Positions 1 to 6,276 of a DNA stretch of 12,408 bases are shown here, one piece after another. The stretch covers positions 1 through 12,408 of the forward strand of contig CAAFJI010000340.1 of the NCBI GenBank assembly GCA_900763175.1, given 5' to 3'. Position 1 is the stretch's first letter, and every line of letters begins with the position of its first letter. The position numbers and the translations under genes were made by a program. The DNA is from Lachnospiraceae bacterium. Lineage in GTDB: Bacteria > Bacillota > Clostridia > Lachnospirales > Lachnospiraceae. A model generated the notes under the pieces. The model was not told the DNA's origin. It did not search any database and worked only from the letters and a program-made list of their open reading frames with translations.

Positions 1-97
1 AAGAATCCTGCTGGGCAGGATTCTCTGCCTGCGGCGGGTCGCTTCAGCGACATCTACCTTTCCGCCGCAGTGCAATCCCGCCCGGCAGGGCTTTTTT
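1..97 (+). ncRNA. 3' part of an unidentified structured RNA or leader, ending at a terminator
   Basis: This GC-rich stretch is packed with perfect inverted repeats. AGAATCCTG (2-10) pairs with CAGGATTCT (16-24). CTGCGGCGG (29-37) pairs with CCGCCGCAG (62-70) and encloses GTCGC-TTCA-GCGAC (38-51). The stretch ends with GCCC-GGCA-GGGC (80-91) followed by six T (92-97). No ribosome site or convincing protein is present. The pattern fits the 3' end of a stable RNA, or a 5' leader or trailer of a gene left of the window. I do not recognise the family: the SRP S-domain core, tmRNA T-arm and RNase P core are all absent. It may also be a repeated intergenic element. The structure is seen directly; the RNA-gene reading is inference. 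Confidence 0.4.
80..97 (+). terminator. Rho-independent terminator of the left-edge transcript
   Basis: A short all-GC stem GCCC (80-83) / GGGC (88-91) with loop GGCA is followed by six T (92-97). It ends transcription entering from the left and faces the tRNA terminator. The stem is only 4 bp, and the upstream strand can pair elsewhere (28-38 with 77-89), so efficiency may be conditional. Confidence 0.6.
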
Positions 98-140
98 ATG
101 CAACAGGGGATTCCAACGGAATTTCCTATTGCATAAAAAA
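92..140. repeat. Long near-perfect inverted repeat between convergent transcripts
   Basis: Twelve perfect bases, TTTTTTATGCAA (92-103) and TTGCATAAAAAA (129-140), flank a second stem, 105-114 with 118-127. The inner stem includes two G-T wobbles, and the loop is AAC. Only C104/A128 fails to pair, giving roughly a 22-of-23 bp stem. Its outer tracts are also the T-tracts of the two convergent terminators (forward 92-97; reverse 135-140). Confidence 0.8.
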
Positions 141-161
141 ACTCCGATCTAAATCGGAGTT
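135..161 (-). terminator. Rho-independent terminator of tRNA-Gly
   Basis: On the minus strand a 9-bp stem AACTCCGAT/ATCGGAGTT (plus-strand arms 140-148 and 153-161, loop 149-152) is followed by a T run (A run 135-140 on the plus strand). It lies four bases past the tRNA 3' end, as expected for a single tRNA transcript. Confidence 0.9.
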
Positions 162-165
162 TGAG

Positions 166-238
166 AGCGATAGACGGGGCTCGAACCCGCGGTCTCGACC
201 TTGGCAAGGTCGCGCGTTACCAACTACGCCACTATCGC
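166..238 (-). tRNA. tRNA-Gly (anticodon GCC)
   Basis: The minus strand folds into a full cloverleaf of 73 bases. The acceptor stem is GCGATAG/CTATCGC with discriminator T. The D arm contains the expected GTTGGTAA-type loop. The anticodon stem CGACC/GGTCG closes the loop TTGCCAA, giving anticodon GCC, which reads GGC and GGU. The T stem GCGGG/CCCGT closes the loop TTCGAGC. The terminal CCA is not encoded, so it must be added after transcription. The gene has its own promoter (276-304) and terminator (135-161), so it appears to be a single-tRNA unit. The plus strand here stays open in one frame, which can produce a false protein call. Confidence 0.98.
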
Positions 239-275
239 ATTTCTTAATTCGCCATCTGTATCGGCGACAAGATAT

Positions 276-304
276 ATAATACATGATAAAATTGGATTTG
301 TCAA
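276..304 (-). promoter_or_regulatory. Sigma-A promoter of tRNA-Gly
   Basis: On the minus strand, a perfect -35 TTGACA (299-304) and a -10 TATTAT (276-281) are separated by exactly 17 bases. The predicted start near 269 gives a leader of about 30 bases before the tRNA. Consensus quality suits a stable-RNA gene. Confidence 0.85.
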
Positions 305-340
305 ATGCTTTTTTGAAAAAATATAAAAATTTTGATACGT

Positions 341-369
341 TTGAAAATTGCCACCAGCTGTGGTATGAT
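341..369 (+). promoter_or_regulatory. Sigma-A promoter of the 3D-domain protein gene
   Basis: A -35 TTGAAA (341-346) and a -10 TATGAT (364-369) are separated by 17 bases, with a predicted start near 376. The leader is about 45 bases and carries the ribosome site AAGGAG (403-408), 11 bases before ATG 420. It is divergent from the tRNA promoter, with about 35 bases between the two -35 boxes. Confidence 0.75.
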
Positions 370-419
370 AAACAAAGAGCAGGGGGATTTTGTGAAACAG
401 GTAAGGAGATTGCAATATT

Positions 420-1280
420 ATGAAAAAACGGTTTGTATTTATGGCGCTGTCATTGACACTGTCAATGCCTGTTGCAGTACTGGCACAAAATACAGAAACG
501 TCCACACAGGAGAGTAGTTCATCCTTTCAGGAAACTGATGTAAAGAAAACAGAAGATACCGTTACCCTTGCAGATGACTGTGATGTGCTGGACTATCCTG
601 GGCGAAAAGAGGGTACCGTAATTGGAGAGGTTCTGGAAGGAGACGAAGTAAGCCGTACCGGTACTATTTTTGACAGTTGGAGTCAGATCATATACGAGGA
701 TGAGGATGGGAAAGAACAGACAGGGTACATTCCCACATCAACATTGAAAGAATACCAGGAGGAAAATTCTCCGGCATCCACAGCAACCTCAGATGGAAGT
801 GTGGAAGCAGGAATCATACATAAGAGCACAGGAGAAGGGGTTTTTGCAGAAGCAGTAGAGGGAGTTACTCCAGATGCCAGCAGCGTTTTGGAGGGACAGC
901 CGATTACTGTATCTGCAGACAGCGTACTCCGCCCTCTTGGAAATTACAGGATCACTCATTACTGCCAGTGCAATATTTGTTGTGGCCCCTGGGCCAATGG
1001 AGTGACTTCTACAGGAGCTACCGCTACCACAAACAGGACTATAGCTGTTGACCCTACACAGATTCCATACGGTTCAAAAGTGGTAATAAATGGTCAGGTA
1101 TATGTAGCTGAGGACTGCGGTGGTGCCATCAAAGGAAATCGCATTGATATTTATGTAGGAAGCCATGCAGAGGCAGAGCAAAGAGGAATGTTCTATACAG
1201 AGGTATATCTTCTGGAAGAGGGAACTCAGACGGAGGAAGAGAATCTGGAGGACATCAGCCAGGAGAATATAGGGGAATAA
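420..1280 (+). CDS. Secreted SH3/3D-domain cell-wall protein
   Basis: The 286-residue protein starts with an export signal: Lys-Lys-Arg, a hydrophobic core at residues 5-22 and a likely cleavage after VLA (22/23). A Ser/Thr/Glu-rich linker follows, then a bacterial SH3-like domain at about 48-110 ending in GYIPTSTL. After a second linker comes a C-terminal 3D domain at about 170-266. The three aspartates that name it are visible: AVDP (D211), AEDCGG (D232) and RIDIY (D243). The cysteine cluster YCQCNICCG (181-189) is typical of clostridial members. 3D domains resemble the catalytic core of lytic transglycosylase MltA and occur in Stp2- and YocH-like wall enzymes, so glycan cleavage or remodelling outside the cell is likely. 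The exact activity is not provable here. The gene has its own promoter and terminator. A 17-bp perfect palindrome lies in its signal-peptide codons (451-467). Confidence 0.88.
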   Translation: MKKRFVFMALSLTLSMPVAVLAQNTETSTQESSSSFQETDVKKTEDTVTLADDCDVLDYPGRKEGTVIGEVLEGDEVSRTGTIFDSWSQIIYEDEDGKEQTGYIPTSTLKEYQEENSPASTATSDGSVEAGIIHKSTGEGVFAEAVEGVTPDASSVLEGQPITVSADSVLRPLGNYRITHYCQCNICCGPWANGVTSTGATATTNRTIAVDPTQIPYGSKVVINGQVYVAEDCGGAIKGNRIDIYVGSHAEAEQRGMFYTEVYLLEEGTQTEEENLEDISQENIGE

Positions 1281-1314
1281 TTTGGAGAATGTTTTTGGTG
1301 CAGGGATTGTTCCG

Positions 1315-1342
1315 AGGCGGTTCACTGGAACCGCCTTTTTTT
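1315..1342 (+). terminator. Rho-independent terminator after the 3D-domain gene
   Basis: Stem GGCGGTTC (1316-1323) / GAACCGCC (1328-1335) with loop ACTG is followed by seven T (1336-1342). It is a strong canonical terminator 35 bases past the stop codon. The next gene starts only 24 bases later. Confidence 0.93.
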
Positions 1343-1365
1343 CTCAGATGCAGGGGGAATAGAAA

Positions 1366-1920
1366 ATGGGAATTTTGGAATGGATACAAAATATAGATGG
1401 GCAGATACTGCTTTTTATCCAGCAGTATATAAGAACTGGATGGATGAATGGATTCTGGAAGGGAATTACATTTTTAGGAGACGGCGGCTGGTTCTGGATC
1501 GTACTTGGAGTGCTCCTTCTTTTTCCAAAGAAAACAAGAAAAGCCGGAATAACAGCACTTCTGGCGTTGGCAATAGGAGCCATCGTTACAAACCTGGGAC
1601 TGAAAAACCTGGTAGCAAGACCAAGACCCTATGATGCGATTCCAAGTCTTGTGCCTTTGGTTGCCAGATTGAAGGATTTCTCTTTTCCATCCGGACATAC
1701 CTGTGCTTCTTTTTCCTGTGCTGTGGTTTACTTCAAAATGTATCCGGATATAAAAGGAAAAGGAGCACTGATTTTAGCTGTACTTATTGGTTTATCCAGG
1801 CTTTATGTGGGAGTTCATTACCCCACAGATGTTCTGGCAGGAACCGCAATAGGCTGTATCAGTGCATTTCTTGCCCTGGCTATTATGAGTAAGATGGAGA
1901 AAGGAAGGCGTATAAATTAA
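1366..1920 (+). CDS. PAP2-family membrane phosphatase
   Basis: This 184-residue integral membrane protein belongs to the type 2 phosphatidic acid phosphatase superfamily. All three signature motifs are intact: K80-x6-R87-P88 (KNLVARPRP), P108-S-G-H111 (FPSGH) and S144-R-x5-H151-x3-D155 (SRLYVGVHYPTD). H151 is the expected nucleophile, with H111 and D155 assisting. Hydrophobic segments lie near 43-54, 60-78, 112-124, 133-150 and 156-174. Family members dephosphorylate undecaprenyl pyrophosphate (BcrC-like), phosphatidate or phosphatidylglycerol phosphate. The short length and lack of extra domains suit recycling of the wall lipid carrier, but the substrate cannot be fixed from sequence. Ribosome site AGGGGGA (1352-1358) sits 7 bases before the ATG. 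A strong terminator lies just upstream and no clear promoter lies between, so transcription by read-through or from an unseen start is unresolved. Confidence 0.92.
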   Translation: MGILEWIQNIDGQILLFIQQYIRTGWMNGFWKGITFLGDGGWFWIVLGVLLLFPKKTRKAGITALLALAIGAIVTNLGLKNLVARPRPYDAIPSLVPLVARLKDFSFPSGHTCASFSCAVVYFKMYPDIKGKGALILAVLIGLSRLYVGVHYPTDVLAGTAIGCISAFLALAIMSKMEKGRRIN

Positions 1921-1964
1921 AGCCTGCCTTAAAATTCTTTTACACAGATTTTACCAATGGCAGA

Positions 1965-1992
1965 CTGAAAAAAGATATCCTGGTGGTAGAAT
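1965..1992 (+). promoter_or_regulatory. Possible promoter before the alarmone synthetase
   Basis: CTGAAA (1965-1970) and TAGAAT (1987-1992) are spaced by 16 bases. The predicted start near 1999 leaves a 26-base leader with ribosome site AAAGGA (2008-2013). Both boxes are imperfect, so co-transcription from the PAP2 gene is equally possible. Confidence 0.35.
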
Positions 1993-2024
1993 TACGGTGG
2001 GAAATAGAAAGGAAAAAATAGAAT

Positions 2025-2696
2025 ATGAGTGAACACAAAGACACAGAAGAAAAGAAAGAAAAACACCAGGATAATGATGCAATCCAGAAAATAAAAAACA
2101 GCATGGAAAAGGACCAGTACTATCTTCTCTGCCAGTATGCAATCGGAATTGTGGAGGCAAAAGCGAAAATCATTGATGAGCAGCTTTCTATGAAATATGG
2201 AAGAGAAATCATGAAAAGCTTTAGCGGCCGTGTGAAATCTGCAGATAGTATTTATGCGAAGCTGGTAAGAAAGGAGCTTTCCTTAGACCTGGAAACAGCC
2301 AGGAAAAAGCTAAATGATCTGGTGGGAGTAAGGATTGTCTGTCTTTTTCTGGATGATGTTTATGAGATCGCAGATATATTAAAAAAGCAAAGGGATATTA
2401 CTCTTGTAAAAGAGAAGGATTATATTGCAAAGCCAAAGAAAAATGGCTATATGAGCCTTCATCTTATTGTTGACATTCCCATTTATTTCGGGGATAATTT
2501 TCAGAGTAAGAGAGTTGAAATACAGATCAGGACCGTTGCAATGGATTTCTGGTCTGTGCTGGAATATCAGCTGATGTATAAGAAAAATGTATCCGGCGCA
2601 GAGAAAATGGGAAAAGAACTGAAAAATTATTCAGAGGAAGTTGCAGCTCTTGATGAGAAAATGATGAAGCTGAGAAATAAAATAGATAAGATATAA
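2025..2696 (+). CDS. Small alarmone synthetase, (p)ppGpp synthetase domain (RelQ/YjbM-like)
   Basis: This 223-residue cytoplasmic protein has a RelA/SpoT synthetase domain at about 60-185 and no HD hydrolase, TGS or ACT domain, so it is a stand-alone small alarmone synthetase. It would transfer pyrophosphate from ATP to GTP or GDP to make (p)ppGpp. Visible motifs are GRVKS (68-72), the D98 segment DLVGVRIVC, NGYMSLH (140-146) and EIQIRT (165-170), followed by AMDFWSVLEYQLMYK. These align with the B. subtilis YjbM pattern. The GYRSYH Arg is Met here, at a position that also varies in RelA. A charged N-terminal extension (1-30) and a charged C-terminal helix (200-223) flank the domain; the latter may assist oligomer formation, which is inferred. 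The stop codon overlaps the ribosome site of the next gene, so the two are likely translated together. Confidence 0.9.
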   Translation: MSEHKDTEEKKEKHQDNDAIQKIKNSMEKDQYYLLCQYAIGIVEAKAKIIDEQLSMKYGREIMKSFSGRVKSADSIYAKLVRKELSLDLETARKKLNDLVGVRIVCLFLDDVYEIADILKKQRDITLVKEKDYIAKPKKNGYMSLHLIVDIPIYFGDNFQSKRVEIQIRTVAMDFWSVLEYQLMYKKNVSGAEKMGKELKNYSEEVAALDEKMMKLRNKIDKI

Positions 2697-2706
2697 GGGA
2701 GCGTAC

Positions 2707-3876
2707 ATGGAGGAAAAAAAGAACACACAGGAAGCGGTCTGTCCATATGCAAAGAAGTGCGGTGGATGTAAGTATCAGGGAGTGCCATATCCGGCACAGC
2801 TTAAGAAGAAACAAAATCAGATTCAGAATCTGTTGAAAAAATTCGGAAAAACAGAACCGATAATCGGAATGAAAAATCCTTATTTCTACCGGAATAAGGT
2901 TCATGCAGTGTTTGACAGAGATAGGAAGGGAAATATTATTTCCGGAATTTATGAGGCAAATTCCCACAGAGTGGTTCCTATTGAGAAGTGCCTGATAGAA
3001 GATGAAAAGTGTCAGGAAATTATTCGGGAAATCCGTGGAATGCTGAAATCTTTTAAAATTAAAACCTATGATGAAGATACAGGCTACGGACTTCTTCGCC
3101 ATGTACTGGTGAGAAGAGGATTTATCACAAACGAAGTGATGGTAGTTCTGGTAGTGTCTTCTCCTATTTTTCCATCCAAAAATAATTTTGTAAAGGCACT
3201 GCGAAAAAAATATCCGGAGATCAGTACAGTGGTACTGAATATTAATGACAAGGACACCAGCATGGTTCTTGGAGAGCGGGAAATTGTTCTTTACGGAAAA
3301 GGATTTATTCGTGATATGCTATGTGGGAGATCCTTCCGCATCTCACCGAAATCCTTTTACCAGGTGAATCCGGTGCAGACGGAGATTCTGTACAGTACAG
3401 CCGTGAAATTTGCAGGTCTTACAGGAAAAGAGCAGGTGATCGATGCATACTGCGGAATCGGCACCATCGGGCTTATAGCGGCAGATAAGGCAAAAGAAAT
3501 AATCGGCATTGAGTTAAATAAGGATGCTGTAAGAGATGCCAGAATCAATGCCAGAGAGAATAAGGTGCAAAATATCACATTCCACCAGGGCGATGCCGGA
3601 GAATTTATGGAAGCTATGGCGGCAGAAGGGGAAACAGCAGATGTAGTCTTTATGGACCCACCCCGCTCAGGCAGCAGTGAGAAATTCTTAAATTCTGCAG
3701 TGAAGCTGGGACCGGAGAAAATCGTGTATATTTCCTGCAATCCGGAAACACTGGCAAGAGATTTAAATTTCCTTACCAGGAAGAATTATGAGGTGAAAAC
3801 CATTCAGCCAGTGGAAATGTTCTGCTTTACAGAGCACACAGAAGTAGTAACTTACCTTCAGAAGAAAGGAAGGTGA
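2707..3876 (+). CDS. rlmD: 23S rRNA (uracil-5-)-methyltransferase, RlmD/RumA family
   Basis: The 389-residue SAM-dependent RNA m5U methyltransferase has an N-terminal cysteine set CPYAKKCGGC (C12, C18, C21) plus C95. These match the 4Fe-4S ligands of RumA. The Rossmann part shows DAYCGIG (246-252) for SAM binding and DPPR (317-320). The catalytic nucleophile is C344 in SCNP, and E379 in EHTEVV is the expected base. SPKSFYQVNP (213-222) is a further family signature. The protein starts directly at the iron-sulfur segment and has no TRAM domain, so its domain plan is like RlmC, and the target (U747, U1939 or both, as RlmCD does in some Firmicutes) is uncertain. Ribosome site AAGGGAG (2695-2701) overlaps the previous stop. 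Its own stop overlaps the ribosome site of the DUF1622 gene. Confidence 0.9.
   Translation: MEEKKNTQEAVCPYAKKCGGCKYQGVPYPAQLKKKQNQIQNLLKKFGKTEPIIGMKNPYFYRNKVHAVFDRDRKGNIISGIYEANSHRVVPIEKCLIEDEKCQEIIREIRGMLKSFKIKTYDEDTGYGLLRHVLVRRGFITNEVMVVLVVSSPIFPSKNNFVKALRKKYPEISTVVLNINDKDTSMVLGEREIVLYGKGFIRDMLCGRSFRISPKSFYQVNPVQTEILYSTAVKFAGLTGKEQVIDAYCGIGTIGLIAADKAKEIIGIELNKDAVRDARINARENKVQNITFHQGDAGEFMEAMAAEGETADVVFMDPPRSGSSEKFLNSAVKLGPEKIVYISCNPETLARDLNFLTRKNYEVKTIQPVEMFCFTEHTEVVTYLQKKGR
3870..3876 (+). promoter_or_regulatory. Ribosome site that decides the DUF1622 start
   Basis: AAGGTGA (3870-3876) lies 5 bases before ATG 3882 and 8 before ATG 3885. The in-frame GTG at 3873 lies inside this site and would have no usable spacing, so 3882 is the likelier start. 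Confidence 0.7.
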
Positions 3877-3881
3877 TTTCT

Positions 3882-4235
3882 ATGATGACAGCGGTAACAG
3901 AAACAATGGAGTGGATTCTGGAAAATATTGCCGGATTTGCAATCGTGATCTTTGAGTTTATCGGCGTGGCAATTATTATCTGGAGTGGCATTACAGGATT
4001 TATCAAATGGCTGAAACACGCAGGTGACACAGGGGTTTACCTTGCCAGAGGTCTTGCCATGGGACTGGAATTTAAGATGGGAAGTGAAATCCTTCGTACA
4101 GTGGTAGTACGCGAATGGAAGGAAATCGGTATTGTAGCAGGAATCATTGCACTTCGTGCGGCTTTGACCTTCCTGCTTCACTGGGAAATCAAAGAAGAAG
4201 AGAAAAGCAGCGAGCACATGAAAGAACATAAATGA
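3882..4235 (+). CDS. DUF1622 family membrane protein
   Basis: This is a small protein of 117 residues from the preferred ATG. A hydrophobic span at about 12-37 (ENIAGFAIVIFEFIGVAIII) and another at about 84-100 (IGIVAGIIALRAALTFLL) flank a segment with LEFKMGSEILRTVVVREW, which resembles the DUF1622 signature as I know it. The C-terminus is strongly charged (KEEEKSSEHMKEHK) and probably cytoplasmic. No biochemical role is established for the family. It is translationally linked to the methyltransferase gene upstream, and the lipoprotein gene begins 12 bases downstream, so it is probably made with a surface lipoprotein. Whether the two proteins interact is unknown. An alternative GTG start at 3873 would add three residues. 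Confidence 0.85.
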   Translation: MMTAVTETMEWILENIAGFAIVIFEFIGVAIIIWSGITGFIKWLKHAGDTGVYLARGLAMGLEFKMGSEILRTVVVREWKEIGIVAGIIALRAALTFLLHWEIKEEEKSSEHMKEHK

Positions 4236-4247
4236 AAGGAGTTTCAT

Positions 4248-5591
4248 ATGAAGAAAAAAGTAGTTTCTGCAATGGGAATCGTATTTGGAATGGCTCTTTT
4301 GTCCGGCTGTGGAACAGGGGAAGTAAAGGATATCCTGGACCAGACTCAGAGCAGTTTATCTGAAGTGAAGGCAGCAGCAGGAAACATGGAATTTCAGATG
4401 GTTGTGAACCTGGAACAGCAGGGAATCAACATGGATATGGAAGCATCCTTAAGTGGTGACTGGAAAGTAAACAGTGAAGAAAATGCCTTTGTATTTGATG
4501 GAACACTGGCAACAAACATGATGAATCTCAATGCGGATGTGGAGATTTATAGCGTTAAAGAAGGTGACAAGCAGGTTACCTACACCAAAATGGGAGATAC
4601 CTGGAGCAAGACGGAGGATGACGTTGCAGAAGAGGATACACAGACTTACTGGGATAAGTTTGAAGAGTTTACTCCTTCCACAGTAGAACTTGCAGAAGAC
4701 GGAGACTCAGAAGGGCAGACGATCCATTTCGAGATAACCGGTGAGGATGTTCAGAAGCTTCTGGAAAATGCAGGGTTGCAGGAATCAGATCTCCAGGATA
4801 TGGGTGATATTCAGGGGTTGAAGGCAGACATTGACCTGACAGTGAGAGAGGAAGACAAACTGCCCACAGCTGCTTCTGTAGATTTCGGAACCAGTCTTAG
4901 CGATGTTGCAGTGGCTGATGAGGATACCAATGTAAATATTACTACTTGCAAAGCTTCTGTAAACATTACAGATTATGAGGATATAGGAGAAATTACAGTT
5001 CCTGAGGAAGCCAAGTCAGCTCAGAAGGCAGATGGTGATATTTTGGAAAGCCTGGAGGAAGATATTTCAGGAGAGTCTGCAGATGAGGACAGCAGTCCCA
5101 TTCTCAACGAGGATGGTTCTTATTCCTTGCTGGATTATGATGATCAGACAGTTGCATCTGTTATGATACCGGAAGGATACACTTTGGATTTTGCCGAGAA
5201 AACCTATCTTAGCTGTTCAAAGGCAGAGGACGATAATGGCGATTATATATCCGTAATTTATCAGCCCGCAGAGCTTAGTGAGGACTATACAGAAGAAGAT
5301 TTTGCAGGTCTTTATCTTCTTACAGATTCCAATATTGAAGAATACGGTTACAGCTCTTATGAAACGACAGGTCCTGATATTTTGAAAGTAGGGGATAAAG
5401 AGATTTCTTATCTTACTGTAAAATACGCATTTGACGAGAATATGAAGGGCTCTGAGATTGTATTCTGGCAAAAAGTAGATGATACGCATCTTCTGTACTG
5501 TACCGTAATGCCAAGTACAGATGATTCGGAAAACATTACAGACATGGTTCCACAGATAGCAGAAGAGGTGTTTACAGGAGTAAATTTTTAA
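4248..5591 (+). CDS. Large acidic lipoprotein of unknown function
   Basis: The 447-residue protein has a lipoprotein signal: Lys-Lys-Lys, a hydrophobic core and lipobox LSGC with the lipidated cysteine at C21. The mature protein should sit on the outer face of the membrane. The N-terminal half (about 22-260) has alternating beta-like stretches, such as MEFQMVVNLEQQGINMDMEA and TYTKMGDTWSK, that recall the LppX/DUF6612 type of lipoprotein fold; this is a pattern-based guess. A very acidic linker (about 258-285) leads to a second domain (about 286-447) that I do not recognise. Asp and Glu are abundant throughout. Ribosome site AAAGGAG (4235-4241) overlaps the stop of the DUF1622 gene and sits 6 bases before the ATG, so it belongs to the same transcript. 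No terminator hairpin is visible after it. A lipid-binding or envelope-sensing role is possible but not shown. Confidence 0.85.
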   Translation: MKKKVVSAMGIVFGMALLSGCGTGEVKDILDQTQSSLSEVKAAAGNMEFQMVVNLEQQGINMDMEASLSGDWKVNSEENAFVFDGTLATNMMNLNADVEIYSVKEGDKQVTYTKMGDTWSKTEDDVAEEDTQTYWDKFEEFTPSTVELAEDGDSEGQTIHFEITGEDVQKLLENAGLQESDLQDMGDIQGLKADIDLTVREEDKLPTAASVDFGTSLSDVAVADEDTNVNITTCKASVNITDYEDIGEITVPEEAKSAQKADGDILESLEEDISGESADEDSSPILNEDGSYSLLDYDDQTVASVMIPEGYTLDFAEKTYLSCSKAEDDNGDYISVIYQPAELSEDYTEEDFAGLYLLTDSNIEEYGYSSYETTGPDILKVGDKEISYLTVKYAFDENMKGSEIVFWQKVDDTHLLYCTVMPSTDDSENITDMVPQIAEEVFTGVNF

Positions 5592-5651
5592 AGTAGTTTC
5601 TGTATCTGGAATGATTTTTTAAACACGATCTGGCAGTGCCGGCACAGGAAT

Positions 5652-5658
5652 AAGGTGA
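5652..5658 (+). promoter_or_regulatory. Ribosome site supporting a GTG start
   Basis: AAGGTGA (5652-5658) lies 6 bases before GTG 5665. No in-frame ATG lies nearby that would preserve the first membrane span, so the GTG start is favoured. Confidence 0.75.
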
Positions 5659-5664
5659 AAAAGA

Positions 5665-6276
5665 GTGGAAAGAATTTATTTGTTTTACGTGATTTGTGGC
5701 TTTTTTCTGGGAAGCATTTTGTTTGCTTACGAAATACCAAAGCTCATGAAAAATATTGACATACGGGAACTGTCAGAGGATCGGAATCCAGGTACCTTTA
5801 ATGCCTTTGTGTATGGGGGTACGGCCTGTGGCATTCTGGTACTTCTGTGTGAGCTTTTAAAAGGGTTTCTGCCGGTTTATCTGTGCAGTCAGAGGGTAGG
5901 AAGAGACTCTATGCTTTTTTCCGGTGTGCTTTTGGCTCCTGTTCTGGGGCATGCCTTTTCTATTTTTCATAAGGGCAAGGGAGGAAAGGGAATTGCGGTA
6001 AGCTTTGGCGTACTTCTGGGCCTTTTTCCCTGTTGGACACCGGTTCTTACCCTTGCAGCTATTTATATTTTCTTTTCCCTCGTTGTTCCGGTAAGATCAC
6101 ATTTGAAAAGAAGTGTGGCTACCTTTGGCTGCTACGGCGCTGTCACTTTGTTTCCGGTCTGGGGACAGGCTGTACGGTTGGGAGCTTTCCTTATTTCCGG
6201 TATTGTGATATACAAGCATCTGGAAGCGGCAGCCTTGGAAGAGACAGAGAATAAGGAGAAATGGAGAGTACAATGA
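5665..6276 (+). CDS. plsY: PlsY-like glycerol-3-phosphate acyltransferase (divergent paralogue)
   Basis: This 203-residue multi-span membrane protein belongs to the PlsY family, which uses acyl-phosphate to acylate glycerol-3-phosphate and make lysophosphatidate. Family landmarks appear in order: GSILFAYEIPK (16-26) for GSIPxGxxxxK, DRNPGTFNAF (39-48) where canonical PlsY has GSGNxGATN, ELLKGFLPV (63-71) for DxxKGxxPV, GHAFSIF (95-101) for GHxFPxF, and GGKGIA (106-111). Hydrophobic spans lie near 5-23, 52-72, 84-98, 109-143, 151-162 and 169-184. The lost GSGN and the Asp-to-Glu change mark it as a subfamily rather than the standard housekeeping enzyme. Acyl donor or acceptor may differ (inference). 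Its stop overlaps the start of the next gene as ATGA, so the two are translationally coupled. The 73 bases upstream show no clear promoter or terminator. Confidence 0.75.
   Translation: MERIYLFYVICGFFLGSILFAYEIPKLMKNIDIRELSEDRNPGTFNAFVYGGTACGILVLLCELLKGFLPVYLCSQRVGRDSMLFSGVLLAPVLGHAFSIFHKGKGGKGIAVSFGVLLGLFPCWTPVLTLAAIYIFFSLVVPVRSHLKRSVATFGCYGAVTLFPVWGQAVRLGAFLISGIVIYKHLEAAALEETENKEKWRVQ

Noticed and set aside
71..91. Resemblance of GCAATCCCGCC...GCAGGGC to a stretch of Bacillus-type SRP (scRNA) Alu-domain sequence as I recall it
   Set aside because: A terminator follows at once and the SRP S-domain core is absent downstream, so an SRP RNA call cannot be supported.
1..279. Plus-strand frame open from the left edge through the tRNA region, about 69 residues from ATG 70
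   Set aside because: It reads through two terminators and antisense to the tRNA, has no ribosome site, and its residues simply translate the stem-loops and tRNA complement.
2527..3102. Minus-strand open frame of 191 codons
   Set aside because: It is antisense to the well-supported alarmone synthetase and methyltransferase genes, with no promoter, ribosome site or recognisable protein.
5637..5644. TGCCGGCA palindrome before the PlsY-like gene
   Set aside because: It is eight bases only, with no flanking support for an operator or terminator.
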